64,000 bases of DNA from Galbibacter orientalis DSM 19592. GTDB lineage: Bacteria; Bacteroidota; Bacteroidia; Flavobacteriales; Flavobacteriaceae. A program made the position numbers and the translations under genes. Below, one piece after another: positions 53,213 to 62,942 of the stretch; the first letter of the stretch is position 1; every line of letters starts with the position of its first letter. Location: contig NZ_JH651380.1 of NCBI RefSeq assembly GCF_000260115.1, positions 62,001 through 126,000 on the forward strand, read 5' to 3'. The notes below the pieces were generated by a model that was not told the DNA's origin, searched no databases, and saw only the letters and a list, made by a program, of their open reading frames with translations.

Positions 53213-54295
53213 ATGAAGTACAAAAATTTTCCAATGGTTCCCAGAGTGGTTTTTGGGCGAGGAAGCTTTAGTCAGCTAAACGAAATATTAATGCCTAAGC
53301 GTAAAAACTCTGAGGCGCCTTTTATTTTTTTAGTTGATGATGTTTTTGAGAACAATAAGAAAATCACCTCTCAGATACCTACATTGTTTAACGATCAGAT
53401 AATTTTTATTCCAACAGAAGAAGAACCAAAGACAGATCAGGTGGATGTTTTGGTAGAGAAAATTCGAAACGAATCTAACGAAATCCCATCTGGAATAATT
53501 GGGATAGGAGGAGGAACTGTAATGGATTTGGCAAAAGCGGTAGCTATTATGTTAACCAGCACAGGGAAAACAGAAGATTATCAAGGTTGGGATTTGGTAA
53601 AAAATGAAGCCTTGTATCATGTTGGAATTCCAACTATTAGTGGAACAGGGGCCGAAGTATCCAGAACAACGGTATTAACTGGACCAGATAAAAAACTAGG
53701 AATAAATTCAGATTTTACTCCTTTTGATCAAGTACTGTTAGATCCAGAGCTTACAAATGGAGTTCCAAAAGATCAATGGTTTTATACAGGAATGGACTGT
53801 TATATTCATTGTGTGGAGTCTTTAAACGGAACTTATTTAAATGCATTTAGTCAAAGTTACGGGGAGAAAGCAGGGGAATTATGTCATGAGGTTTTTTATG
53901 ATGGAAATCTTTCTGAAGAAGAATCTCAAGACAAATTAATGATGGCTTCCTGGCATGGAGGAATGAGTATAGCGTATTCTCAAGTAGGTGTTGCGCATGC
54001 AATGAGTTACGGACTTTCTTATCTTTTAGGAACAAGACACGGAATTGGTAATTGCATTGTTTTTGATCATTTAGAAGAGTTTTATCCTGAAGGAGTTGCA
54101 ATGTTCAAAAAGATGAAAGCAAGATTTGGAATTGAATTGCCAACTGGACTTTGTGCAAATCTTACAGATGAAGAATTTGATACTATGATTAATGTGTCTA
54201 TGGGGATGGAGCCTTTGTGGGAAAATGCCTGTGGGAAGAACTGGAAGGATACAATTACTCCAGAGAAACTTAGAAGCCTATACGAGAAAATGTAA
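53213..54295 (+). CDS. kdnB: Iron-containing alcohol dehydrogenase, probable Kdo 8-oxidase
   Basis: This 360-residue protein opens with FPMVPRVVFGRGSFSQL and has GIGGGTVMDLAKAVA (nucleotide), SGTGAEVSRTTVLTG, and the metal site around HAMSYGLSYLLGTRHGIGN. It resembles KdnB, which oxidises C8 of Kdo so that KdnA can aminate it (8-amino-Kdo, described in Shewanella). kdsB two genes upstream supports this, but no kdnA-like aminotransferase occurs in the window. Other Fe-ADHs share these motifs. Confidence 0.75.
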   Translation: MKYKNFPMVPRVVFGRGSFSQLNEILMPKRKNSEAPFIFLVDDVFENNKKITSQIPTLFNDQIIFIPTEEEPKTDQVDVLVEKIRNESNEIPSGIIGIGGGTVMDLAKAVAIMLTSTGKTEDYQGWDLVKNEALYHVGIPTISGTGAEVSRTTVLTGPDKKLGINSDFTPFDQVLLDPELTNGVPKDQWFYTGMDCYIHCVESLNGTYLNAFSQSYGEKAGELCHEVFYDGNLSEEESQDKLMMASWHGGMSIAYSQVGVAHAMSYGLSYLLGTRHGIGNCIVFDHLEEFYPEGVAMFKKMKARFGIELPTGLCANLTDEEFDTMINVSMGMEPLWENACGKNWKDTITPEKLRSLYEKM

Positions 54296-54846
54296 TGGCA
54301 AAACTCTCTAAGTGGATTTTTAATAAAGTATTAGGTTGGAAGCTTAAAGGAGATTTTCCTTCCTTAAAAAAATACATCATAATAGTCGTGCCGCACACCA
54401 GCTGGCACGATTTTTATTTAGGGGTGTTGGTGAGAAGTATGGTTAAAGCTCCTATGAATTATGTGGCAAAAAAAGAATTATTTGACTCTCCACTAGGCTG
54501 GTATTTTAAATGGAGTGGAGGCGCACCTATAGATCGTTCTAAAAATAGCAATACTGTAGATGCTATACTATCTTTATTTGAAGAAAGAAAAGAGTTTAGG
54601 CTGGCAATTGCTCCAGAAGGAACAAGAAAAAAGGTTGCTACATGGAAAACAGGATTCTATCATATAGCAAAAGGAGCAAAGGTTCCAATTGTAATGGTAG
54701 CATTTGATTATAAAAAGAAAGAGGTTCGTGTGGAACCTCCTTTTTATCCTTCAGAAAGCATAAAAACTGATTTCGATTTTATGCAAAATTATTTTTCGGG
54801 TGTTGTAGGGAAAATCCCTGCGTATTCTTATAAAAAAGAAGATTAA
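54295..54846 (+). CDS. 1-acyl-glycerol-3-phosphate acyltransferase-like
   Basis: This 183-residue PlsC-family protein has the HX4D motif in VVPHTSWHDFYLG and APEGTRKK (EGTR). The start overlaps the kdnB stop by one base (TAATG). It acylates lyso-phospholipid or a lipid A-related acceptor; context with Kdo genes suggests an envelope role. It converges with yebC. Confidence 0.85.
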   Translation: MAKLSKWIFNKVLGWKLKGDFPSLKKYIIIVVPHTSWHDFYLGVLVRSMVKAPMNYVAKKELFDSPLGWYFKWSGGAPIDRSKNSNTVDAILSLFEERKEFRLAIAPEGTRKKVATWKTGFYHIAKGAKVPIVMVAFDYKKKEVRVEPPFYPSESIKTDFDFMQNYFSGVVGKIPAYSYKKED

Positions 54847-55562
54847 TCTTCAGATTCTTCCATGGTGTGATATACGTTTTGTACATCATCATCTTCTTCA
54901 ATTTTTTCTAGTAGCTTTTCTACATCGGCAATATCATCTCCAGAAAGTTTCTTTGTTACTTGTGGAATTCTTTCAAATCCAGATGATAAAATTTCAATGT
55001 TTCTACTTTCCAATTCTTTTTGAATGGCTCCAAAACTTTCAAAAGGGGCATAAATAAGGATTCCATCTTCATCGGCAAACACTTCTTCAGCTCCAAAATC
55101 TATCATTTCTAATTCAAGCTCCTCGGGATCAATGCCTTCAGCAGGAATTCTAAAATTACAGGTATGGTCAAACATAAATTCTACCGAGCCACTAGTTCCT
55201 AAACTTCCATTACATTTATTAAAATAACTACGGATGTTTGCAACGGTACGGTTATTATTATCAGTAGCAGTTTCTACTAAAATAGCAATTCCATGTGGGG
55301 CATATCCTTCAAATAAAACTTCTTTATAATCTTCTGTATTTTTATCAGAAGCACGCTTTATTGCTCTTTCCACATTGTCTTTAGGCATGTTAATAGCCTT
55401 GGCGTTTTGGATAACAGCACGCAAACGAGCATTACTATCTGGGTCTGGACCACCCTCTTTTACTGCCATTACAATGTCTTTTCCAATGCGAGTGAAGGCT
55501 TTAGACATAGCCGACCAGCGTTTCATCTTTCTTGCTTTTCTAAATTCGAAAGCTCTTCCCAT
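54843..55562 (-). CDS. YebC/PmpR family protein
   Basis: This 239-residue protein has the family opening GRAFEFRKARKMKRWSAMSKAFTRIGKDIVMAVKEGGPDPDSN, and DNVERAIKRAS. YebC proteins were described as transcriptional regulators and more recently as translation factors easing proline-rich stalls. It overlaps the convergent acyltransferase 3' end by 4 bases. Confidence 0.95.
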   Translation of the reverse strand: MGRAFEFRKARKMKRWSAMSKAFTRIGKDIVMAVKEGGPDPDSNARLRAVIQNAKAINMPKDNVERAIKRASDKNTEDYKEVLFEGYAPHGIAILVETATDNNNRTVANIRSYFNKCNGSLGTSGSVEFMFDHTCNFRIPAEGIDPEELELEMIDFGAEEVFADEDGILIYAPFESFGAIQKELESRNIEILSSGFERIPQVTKKLSGDDIADVEKLLEKIEEDDDVQNVYHTMEESED

Positions 55563-55781
55563 AAAATTTTATTATTATAATTTGATAGCAAAAATAAATA
55601 AAAAAAGAAAATTACATAGATGTTGTTGACTTAATCCTATATAAAGAGCTTAATTCTTTAAGGTTTATCCATTGTTTGTCTTTTTACCCCGTGTATAATA
55701 CCTTTTTTGTTATTTTCTTTAAATGAAGAATTTAAGCTCTGATTAATTATATATGATTTTTTGTGTTTGTATTCCTGCCAA

Positions 55782-56090
55782 TTAGTATGCTAATTTATGG
55801 TCATTCAGTTCTACATCAAATTTTACTTTTGCTCCTAAAACCTTGAATACTTTTAAAATTGTTGAAAACCTTGCGTCCGATGTGCTGCTTTCAATTTTAG
55901 AAATCTGTGCTTTTTTAACACCGACAAGTTCTCCGAGTTGCTCTTGTGTTAGCTTTCTTGCTTTTCTTGCCTTTTTAATTTCGTAACCTAGTAAGTCAAG
56001 TCGTAGTTCATTGTCAAATTCATCTCTTTTTTTAGTTCCCTTTTTTCCAATGTAATTATTGGTAAGTTCTTCTAAGCTATATGTTTTCAT
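55782..56090 (-). CDS. higA: HigA-type XRE antitoxin
   Basis: This 102-residue protein contains an HTH_XRE domain at about 35-90 (RKLTQEQLGELVGVKKAQISKIES). The toxin gene lies upstream and overlaps it by 14 bases, the toxin-first order of higBA. It should neutralise HigB and repress the operon. Confidence 0.85.
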   Translation of the reverse strand: MKTYSLEELTNNYIGKKGTKKRDEFDNELRLDLLGYEIKKARKARKLTQEQLGELVGVKKAQISKIESSTSDARFSTILKVFKVLGAKVKFDVELNDHKLAY

Positions 56091-56436
56091 TATCCTTTGT
56101 TTTATTGTTGAAATATTGCTGCCTTAGTCTTTCTGCCTTATCAATTTCTTTTATTGGAGTTTTATTAATTTTTTTTATTATTCCGTGTGTTGAGATAACA
56201 ATTGTGTCATGTTTATTTGTTTTGTCCCAAAAAGCAAGAAATCGGTAGTGAGTTTCGTTGTATTTTGTCCTAAATTCCCAAATTTCATCTTGTAATTTTT
56301 TAAATAATTCTTTGTTATTCTTACTTTGTGCTTTCCAAATATTGTAAATGATTTTCTCTCGACTCTTTTCGTCGATTGAGTCGAGAAATTCCTTGGTATC
56401 ATCTAAAAACTTAACTCGAAATTTATATTCGTTCAT
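56077..56436 (-). CDS. higB: HigB/RelE-family toxin
   Basis: This 119-residue protein of the RelE/Gp49-like fold has FLDDTKEFLDSIDEKSREKIIYNIWKAQ, EIWEFRTKYNETHYRFLAFWDK and HGIIKKINKTPIKEIDKAERLRQQYF. Such toxins cleave ribosome-bound mRNA. The start at 56436 places the fold correctly. The pair lies inside otherwise housekeeping genes, a small accessory insertion. Confidence 0.86.
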   Translation of the reverse strand: MNEYKFRVKFLDDTKEFLDSIDEKSREKIIYNIWKAQSKNNKELFKKLQDEIWEFRTKYNETHYRFLAFWDKTNKHDTIVISTHGIIKKINKTPIKEIDKAERLRQQYFNNKTKDNENI

Positions 56437-56592
56437 TTAGATCTTTTGATAAAGATGAATGTTTCTTATTTAGGAAACAATAGTGAGATGGGAATTTCAT
56501 TCTATGCTAACGTATAGCGAAGGGTTTCTGTATTGAGATAATTTAAAGTTATTTTGCTTAATCACCTTAAGGGCTTGCCTGGGGGATTAATT

Positions 56593-56877
56593 TTATCCTT
56601 TAATTATTTCTTCAATTCTTGTAGCTAATTTAAAATCTTTTTCTGTTATACCGTCAGCATCATGTGTGTTTAACCTAATGGTAAGATTGTTATAAACATT
56701 GCTCCATTCTGGATGGTGTTGTAGCGCTTCGGCTTCAAAAGCAATGCGCGTCATCATGGCAAAGGCGTCAGCAAAATCCTTAAAATCTAAGGAGGTTACT
56801 AAAAAACCTTCTTCTAAATCCCAATATTCTAATTTTTCTAAACGTTCTTTTATTTGTTCTTCAGTAAGTGTTTTCAT
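56593..56877 (-). CDS. phhB: 4a-hydroxytetrahydrobiopterin dehydratase
   Basis: This 94-residue protein has the pterin-4a-carbinolamine dehydratase signature EALQHHPEWSNVYNNLTIRLNTHDADGITEKD, with the catalytic His pair. It recycles the pterin cofactor of aromatic amino acid hydroxylases or assists molybdopterin-related metabolism. Monocistronic. Confidence 0.92.
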   Translation of the reverse strand: MKTLTEEQIKERLEKLEYWDLEEGFLVTSLDFKDFADAFAMMTRIAFEAEALQHHPEWSNVYNNLTIRLNTHDADGITEKDFKLATRIEEIIKG

Positions 56878-56966
56878 TGTTCTTTAATTTTAATATAATA
56901 AAGGTAAGGAAGATAGTTGATTTTGTAAACTTCCATTACCTTTAATGTTCTATCTATAATTTCTAT

Positions 56967-57662
56967 TTAGAAGAAATATGAGATACCGAAATAAACATCA
57001 CTTAAATCTAAGTCAATAAAGAAATTATTAGATTGTTGGTCATGTATGTTGGAACTGTCTGATGATGATTTTGTGTATTCATAACCTGCTCTTCCAATAG
57101 TTGTTTCCAGAGCCCAATGATTATTCAGGAAAAAGTTTAGTCCTGGCCTTATTCCTATAAAAAATAGATTAGCGGACGTATGGTAATCGTTATTCTCACT
57201 TGGGTAGTTATTTATATCTTTAGATTTAGAGTATTGATATTTCGTCTCGCCTTGAAAAAAGAAAAGCAGATTTTTACCTGTAGAAACATATCTTCTTACA
57301 AAAGGATTTATGGAATAGGCATTAGTTGTATATTGATAGTGGCTAGTTAAACTATCTTTCTCAAAAGATTTACCCTTGTTTCTCGAATATGTATAACCTA
57401 AACCAATACCAGCTACCCAATTTTTAGCAATAGAATAACCTACTTTCGGTGTGAAATTAAAATTGATATAATCTGACTCTCCATTTGCCTCTTCATCATT
57501 ATTAATATCCGTGGTTTTATTATCAAAAAAATTGACTGAAATAGTCCCGCTAGTCATCCACTTACCTTTTGGGATAAATGCTTTTTCATTTGTTCTTTCA
57601 ATTTGAGAGTTAGCACTAAAAATAGCTAAAATTAAGAATGTAAAAAGTAATTTGTTTTTCAT
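56967..57662 (-). CDS. Outer-membrane beta-barrel protein
   Basis: This 231-residue protein has a signal peptide (LLFTFLILAIFSANSQ) then alternating amphipathic strands ending in YFGISYFF, with a terminal aromatic residue as for outer-membrane porin-like barrels. It belongs to the broad OmpA-barrel-like group. Function unknown. Confidence 0.8.
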   Translation of the reverse strand: MKNKLLFTFLILAIFSANSQIERTNEKAFIPKGKWMTSGTISVNFFDNKTTDINNDEEANGESDYINFNFTPKVGYSIAKNWVAGIGLGYTYSRNKGKSFEKDSLTSHYQYTTNAYSINPFVRRYVSTGKNLLFFFQGETKYQYSKSKDINNYPSENNDYHTSANLFFIGIRPGLNFFLNNHWALETTIGRAGYEYTKSSSDSSNIHDQQSNNFFIDLDLSDVYFGISYFF

Positions 57663-57795
57663 TTTAATGGGATTAATGATTTAAAAATGAATATCAAAAA
57701 GCATTCCTTTATGGAGTTTTTACATTTAATTAATGTTAATTTTCTGTATAGTAAAGATTAATTGCTAAAAACTAATGACTTAACCGAGGGTGTAA

Positions 57796-58641
57796 TTATT
57801 TTGTTGAACAAGCGCTCAAAGCATCTACTATTTTTTGTTGTGTCTCTGTGGTAAGCTTTAAGTAATATGCACGAGTTTGAGCTAAAGTCTCGTTATTTAA
57901 AACTTCATCTTCTCTAGAATAACCTCCTTTTAATAACGCTTCCACGTTTGAGCAGTTAAGAGTGTGTGCTAATTCTTTGTATTCACGTTCAAGATTAAAG
58001 AGCGATTGCTCTGCTAAATGTTTTAATTTTAGTTGCTCTTCGAGCTCTAATTGTCTGTTTACCCTAGCTTTTTCTGCTAATTGTTGTTGCTTCTGAATTT
58101 TTTCTTCTAAAAGACGTTGCTGCTCCAATAATTTTTGTTTCTCTAATTCCAACTGTTGCTGTTGCGCCTGCAAGCTTCCCTCTGTGTTAGAGGTGTTTGC
58201 TGTAAGAGTGGTTGTAGTAGAAGATGTTGTTTCTGTAGGGCTGGCAGGAGTACTGGTAGTTTCGTAATTTACTGTTGCAGAACTACTAGTGCAAATGTCT
58301 AGTTTACTCATAAGTGTTTGTAAGTACTCATACCCATGTTTTGCATAAAACCGACCAGCTTCCCAATCTACAGGGTCTTCTGCTTGAGTCATATTATCCA
58401 AAGCATCAATTATTGAACTTGTGGCTTCATTGCAACCACAACTTTCAACTAGAGTTTTGGCTTTTTCTAAAGCTTCTATAGCACGACCAGCATAGTATTT
58501 TTGATGATCAAAATTATCTGAACTTAATGACTTTTTTGTGTGGGCTAAAGCATAACTAGCTTGCGAATATGCAGAGGTGCATTGAGAAATTCCGAAATTA
58601 GAAAGTAAAACGAATAAGACAACGAGTGTAAGATTCTTCAT
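57796..58641 (-). CDS. Exported coiled-coil protein, unknown
   Basis: This 281-residue protein has a signal peptide (LTLVVLFVLLSNFGISQ), a helical domain with Cys residues (ESCGCNEATSS), a Ser/Thr-rich linker (about 125-155), and a long Gln/Leu/Glu-rich coiled coil (about 157-225). A C-terminal LKLTTETQQKIVDALSACS segment follows. It appears periplasmic. No family recognised. Confidence 0.75.
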   Translation of the reverse strand: MKNLTLVVLFVLLSNFGISQCTSAYSQASYALAHTKKSLSSDNFDHQKYYAGRAIEALEKAKTLVESCGCNEATSSIIDALDNMTQAEDPVDWEAGRFYAKHGYEYLQTLMSKLDICTSSSATVNYETTSTPASPTETTSSTTTTLTANTSNTEGSLQAQQQQLELEKQKLLEQQRLLEEKIQKQQQLAEKARVNRQLELEEQLKLKHLAEQSLFNLEREYKELAHTLNCSNVEALLKGGYSREDEVLNNETLAQTRAYYLKLTTETQQKIVDALSACSTK

Positions 58642-58763
58642 GAGTAATAAGATTTGTTAAATTTGGGCAAAGCAATATTACAATATAAATTGTACTTTTA
58701 AAAAACTTTGTGGTAAACTTATTTTAAGATGTGGTCTACTACTTTATTTATACTGTAAAATAT

Positions 58764-59642
58764 ATGGATTCAATAAAAACTTCGCATTATAGAGTTGATA
58801 AGTCGGTGAAATTAAAAGAGATAGCTACTTTAAGCAATCTCAATGCTACAGATGACGAGCTTAAAGAGCATTTAAAAGATATCAGAAAAAAGTTAGGGAA
58901 GTTTCAAGACGTTGTTTATGCGCATGGTAAATATAGCGTGTTAATTTGTTTACAAGGAATTGATACTGCTGGAAAGGACAGTTTAATTCGTGAGGTTTTT
59001 AAAGACTTCAATTCCCGTGGAGTAGTAGTGCATAGCTTTAAAGTGCCTACAGAATTAGAGAAAAAGCACGATTTTTTATGGCGTCATTATATTGCGTTGC
59101 CAGCAAGAGGTAAGTTTGGTGTCTTTAATCGTACTCACTATGAAAATGTTTTGGTAACACGTGTGCATCCAGAATATATTTTAGCTGAAAATCTTCCTGA
59201 AGTAAAAAGTGTTGAAGATGTAAACGAAGCTTTTTGGCATAGACGATTTGAGCAGATTAAAAATTTTGAAAAACATTTGGTAGAGAATGGAACGATAATT
59301 TTTAAATTTTTCCTTCATTTGTCTAAAGACGAGCAGAAAAATCGACTTTTAAGGAGGTTGAATTTGGAAGATAAAAATTGGAAATTCTCTCCAGCAGATT
59401 TAAAAGAACGTGCTTTGTGGGATAAGTATCAAGCCTGTTATGAAGAGGCAATAAATATTACTTCTACTCCTTATGCGCCATGGTTTATAATTCCTGCGGA
59501 TAATAAAAAAGCAGCCCGTGTTATTGTGGCAGATATTTTATATGATGAGTTAAAGGATTATAAAGACGTTGAGTACCCAGAATTAAATCCAGTAATTAAA
59601 GAACATTTAAATCAGTATAAAGAACAATTAAACAAAGAATAA
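58764..59642 (+). CDS. ppk2: PPK2-family polyphosphate kinase
   Basis: This 292-residue P-loop kinase has CLQGIDTAGKDSLIREVF (Walker A), HDFLWRHYIALPARGKFGVFNRTHYENVLVTRVH and RRFEQIKNFEKHL. PPK2 enzymes use polyphosphate to phosphorylate nucleotides. The start at 58764 (MDSIKTSHYR) is preferred to an upstream TTG/GTG in frame. It is followed by the M28 peptidase gene after 5 bases. Confidence 0.93.
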   Translation: MDSIKTSHYRVDKSVKLKEIATLSNLNATDDELKEHLKDIRKKLGKFQDVVYAHGKYSVLICLQGIDTAGKDSLIREVFKDFNSRGVVVHSFKVPTELEKKHDFLWRHYIALPARGKFGVFNRTHYENVLVTRVHPEYILAENLPEVKSVEDVNEAFWHRRFEQIKNFEKHLVENGTIIFKFFLHLSKDEQKNRLLRRLNLEDKNWKFSPADLKERALWDKYQACYEEAINITSTPYAPWFIIPADNKKAARVIVADILYDELKDYKDVEYPELNPVIKEHLNQYKEQLNKE

Positions 59643-59647
59643 TACTA

Positions 59648-61048
59648 ATGATTAACAGACAAATTTTATTTCTCCTATTCTTTCTTCCTTTTATAGGAAT
59701 TTCTCAATCTGAAGACGAAAAGCAATTAAAAGAAATATATACAACTTCTCTAACAAATGGCGAAAGCTATAATTGGCTAAGCTACCTTTCTAATCAAATT
59801 GGGGGTCGCTTATCGGGTTCGTTTAATGCGGAGCAGGCGGTTAATTACACCAAAGCTGAATTGGATTCTTTGGGGCTGGATAGGGTGTGGTTGCAGCCAG
59901 TAATGGTTCCTAAATGGACAAGAGGGATAAAGGAATTTTCTTACTTAGAGAATGCTCCAGGAGAAACAACAAATTTAGATATTTGTGCGCTTGGAGGGTC
60001 GGTGGCTACTCCTAGTGGCGGACTCAAAGCGAGTGTTATTGAGGTAAAAGGGATTGAAGAATTAGAAGCTTTAGGGGAAGAAAAAATAAAAGGAAAAATA
60101 GTTTTCTTTAACCGACCGATGCAGGCGGATCTTATTCAGACATTTGAAGCCTATGGAGGTTGTGTTGATCAACGTTATTCGGGTGCTGCAGAAGCTGCAA
60201 AATATGGAGCTGTAGGAGTGATGGTTCGTTCCATGAATTTACGTTTAGACAACTATCCGCATACTGGGAGTATGAGTTATGGAGATTTGCCAGTGGAAAA
60301 GCGTATTCCTGCAGCGGCAATTAGTACCAATGGCGCTGAAATGTTAAGTACTGTATTGGCATTAAATAAGGACGTGAAATTATATTTCCGCCAAACATGT
60401 AAAGTTTTTCCAGATGTACAATCTTATAATGTAATTGGAGAAATAAAAGGAAGTGAATTTCCAAATGAAATTATTACAGTTGGTGGTCATTTAGATTCTT
60501 GGGATTTAGGAGATGGTTCTCATGACGATGGCGCAGGATGTGTACAAAGTATGGAGGTTTTAAGGTTGTTAAAAGAAACAGGCTATAAGCCAAAGCGTAC
60601 CATTCGTGTTGTTTTGTTTATGAATGAAGAAAATGGATTACGAGGGGCAACTAAGTATGCAGAAGTAGCGAAGGAAAAAGGCGAGTATCATGTTTTTGCT
60701 TTGGAAAGTGATGCTGGCGGATTTACACCAAGAGGATTTTCATTTGATTGTGATGAGGCAAACTTTGCACAAATCACTTCATGGAAGTCGCTTTTTAAGC
60801 CCTATTTAATTCATTATTTTGAGCAAGGAGGAAGTGGGGCAGATGTTGGTCCGTTAAAAGGAAATGGTACGGTTTTAGCAGGTTTACGACCAGATTCTCA
60901 GCGTTATTTTGATCATCACCATGCAGAGAACGATACTTTTGAGCATGTAAATAAAAGAGAGTTGGAACTTGGAGCTGCAACAATGGCTTCCTTGGTTTAT
61001 TTAATTGATAAATACGGAACTGTGCAAGCCTCCAATATTAAGGGGTAG
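59648..61048 (+). CDS. M28 family zinc peptidase (carboxypeptidase Q-like)
   Basis: This 466-residue exported peptidase has a signal peptide (ILFLLFFLPFIGISQ), a PA insert, and the M28 metal ligands in VGGHLDSWD, DDGAGC, MNEENG, ESDAGG and DHHHAENDT. It removes residues from peptide ends in the periplasm. It follows ppk2 by 5 bases, and DUF1801 by 24 bases. Confidence 0.93.
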   Translation: MINRQILFLLFFLPFIGISQSEDEKQLKEIYTTSLTNGESYNWLSYLSNQIGGRLSGSFNAEQAVNYTKAELDSLGLDRVWLQPVMVPKWTRGIKEFSYLENAPGETTNLDICALGGSVATPSGGLKASVIEVKGIEELEALGEEKIKGKIVFFNRPMQADLIQTFEAYGGCVDQRYSGAAEAAKYGAVGVMVRSMNLRLDNYPHTGSMSYGDLPVEKRIPAAAISTNGAEMLSTVLALNKDVKLYFRQTCKVFPDVQSYNVIGEIKGSEFPNEIITVGGHLDSWDLGDGSHDDGAGCVQSMEVLRLLKETGYKPKRTIRVVLFMNEENGLRGATKYAEVAKEKGEYHVFALESDAGGFTPRGFSFDCDEANFAQITSWKSLFKPYLIHYFEQGGSGADVGPLKGNGTVLAGLRPDSQRYFDHHHAENDTFEHVNKRELELGAATMASLVYLIDKYGTVQASNIKG

Positions 61049-61072
61049 AAATACTGGAATAGTTTTGACTTT

Positions 61073-61438
61073 ATGAAGGAAATAGATAACTATTATTTAA
61101 GCAAACAAGAACCATTTAGAAGTTGTTTGTTAACCTTGCAAAATATAATTTTAAAGCAAGACGATAATATTTCTGAAACTAAAAAATATGGAATGCCTTG
61201 TTTCTGTTATAAGAATAAGGCATTTTGTTATTTATGGACGGATAAAAAAACAAACGAACCTTATGTTTTATTTGTAGAAGGAAAATATTTGGAAGCTCCA
61301 GAATTAGAAGAAGGAAATCGTTCTAGAATGAAAATTTTTAGAGTGAATCCTAACGCAGATATTGTTATTGATAAAATTACAAGCTTATTAAATAGTGCGT
61401 TGGATTTGTATAGAAATGGAATTATAAAAACAAAATAA
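61073..61438 (+). CDS. DUF1801 family protein
   Basis: This 121-residue protein has the ETKKYGMPCFCYKNKAFCYLWTDKKTNEPYVLFVEG stretch characteristic of DUF1801/YdhG-like proteins. Function unknown. It follows the M28 peptidase on the same strand. Confidence 0.85.
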   Translation: MKEIDNYYLSKQEPFRSCLLTLQNIILKQDDNISETKKYGMPCFCYKNKAFCYLWTDKKTNEPYVLFVEGKYLEAPELEEGNRSRMKIFRVNPNADIVIDKITSLLNSALDLYRNGIIKTK

Positions 61439-61439
61439 T

Positions 61440-62816
61440 GTGAATAAAGTAAATGCAGTGGTTTCGAGAAAGGTGAAAGTTATTGCTCTTTTTTGTTTTG
61501 TGGCAATAATTCTAATATCTTTTTTGAAAGTAGCTTTAGAATGGGAGGATGCAGAGCAGGCATATTATTCGCAGTGGTTTCGATTGGGGTATGATGATCA
61601 GCCGCCACTTTATACTTGGGTGCAGATACTTATTAATAAATGTGTTGGACTTAACCGATTTTCTTTAGCTGGATTAAGAGCTTTTTGGTTCTCAGGGACA
61701 TTAATAATGTTTTATAAATTAGTTACGAAGTTTGTTGGAGATAAGCTTAAAGCAGAAGTTGGTGTTTTTCTCCTGTTTTTAATTCCAGTTTTTATAGATT
61801 TCAATTTCAGAAGATTATCTCATACATCCATGATCTGCTTCTTTTCAGTGTCTTTATATTATGTATTTTCATTGTTAATAGTATCAAAAAGCTATAAAAA
61901 TTACATTTTATTTGGAGTAATCCTTGCTGGTGGAATCTTAACAAAGTATAATTTTTTATTGATACTTCCAGCTTTTGGAATTATTGCTTTGTTTGATGTT
62001 GAGGCTAAACAAGTATTGTGGAATAGAAAAATATTATTAAGTGTTTTATTGACATGTGTTTTAATAAGCCCACATTTATATTGGTTGTTTGAAAATAAGG
62101 AGTATTTATTGCTTTTAAAAGAGAGTATGGAGGTGAAAACAAAATCTAATACTTTAAGAGGTGTTGTTATCATAACCCCATTTTTTTCATTTTTAAAGAG
62201 TTTTATTAATTTAATAGCACTATCAATTTTATTGTTTTCGATAGCTTATTTTCGAAAAGGGGTTGTATTAAAAAGTATTTCAAGAGATTGGTTTTCTAAA
62301 TTATTTATAATTCAGCTTTCCGTTACAATTTTGATTTTTGTAGGAATTAATTCTTCTAAAATATCAGACAGGTGGTTGTTGCCTCTTTTTTTACCGTTTT
62401 TTATTTTATTACTGAATTGCTTTCAGTTTAAAAAAATAGAAGCTTGGAAAAAATGGAGTATGCGAGTATTTATATTTATTATTTTTTTACAGATATTCAG
62501 AACTCCAGTAGAAAAAATAGTAGGGATAGATTCTTCTGTGCATCATTCATTTAGTATTATTGCTGATAAATTGGATAAATTTTCAGAAAAGCAATGGAAT
62601 CTTCCAGATGTTACTTACGCTGGAAGTGTGAAATTTGAGCGACCTAATAAAATTGTTTACTCTGCAGACGATTTTACTCTGCCTCGAACAAAAATAGATA
62701 GTAGTAACACTATATTTGTGTTAAAAGAAAAGCAGAAAGGTTTTCTCGTAAAAGATAGTGTGAATGGATTTGGGGAAGCCAAAGAAACTGTGTATTTCTG
62801 TTTAAAACAAAATTAA
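61440..62816 (+). CDS. Family 39/ArnT-like membrane glycosyltransferase
   Basis: This 458-residue polytopic protein with about ten membrane segments begins at GTG (61440), immediately after the DUF1801 stop. The luminal loop WEDAEQAYYSQWFRLGYDDQPPLYTWVQ is the PMT_2/ArnT signature with the catalytic acidic residues. Such enzymes transfer a polyprenyl-phosphate-linked sugar to lipid or protein on the periplasmic side. Confidence 0.85.
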   Translation: MNKVNAVVSRKVKVIALFCFVAIILISFLKVALEWEDAEQAYYSQWFRLGYDDQPPLYTWVQILINKCVGLNRFSLAGLRAFWFSGTLIMFYKLVTKFVGDKLKAEVGVFLLFLIPVFIDFNFRRLSHTSMICFFSVSLYYVFSLLIVSKSYKNYILFGVILAGGILTKYNFLLILPAFGIIALFDVEAKQVLWNRKILLSVLLTCVLISPHLYWLFENKEYLLLLKESMEVKTKSNTLRGVVIITPFFSFLKSFINLIALSILLFSIAYFRKGVVLKSISRDWFSKLFIIQLSVTILIFVGINSSKISDRWLLPLFLPFFILLLNCFQFKKIEAWKKWSMRVFIFIIFLQIFRTPVEKIVGIDSSVHHSFSIIADKLDKFSEKQWNLPDVTYAGSVKFERPNKIVYSADDFTLPRTKIDSSNTIFVLKEKQKGFLVKDSVNGFGEAKETVYFCLKQN

Positions 62817-62942
62817 TTTAATGGAGGTTTACTTCACTAAAAATAAGAGTTGTTATGAAGATTCAATTATAAACATCTTAACAACAGAAAAAAATACTTC
62901 CTTCAACCCTTTTCATTTTCTTTATAAATAGTATTTTTGCGC

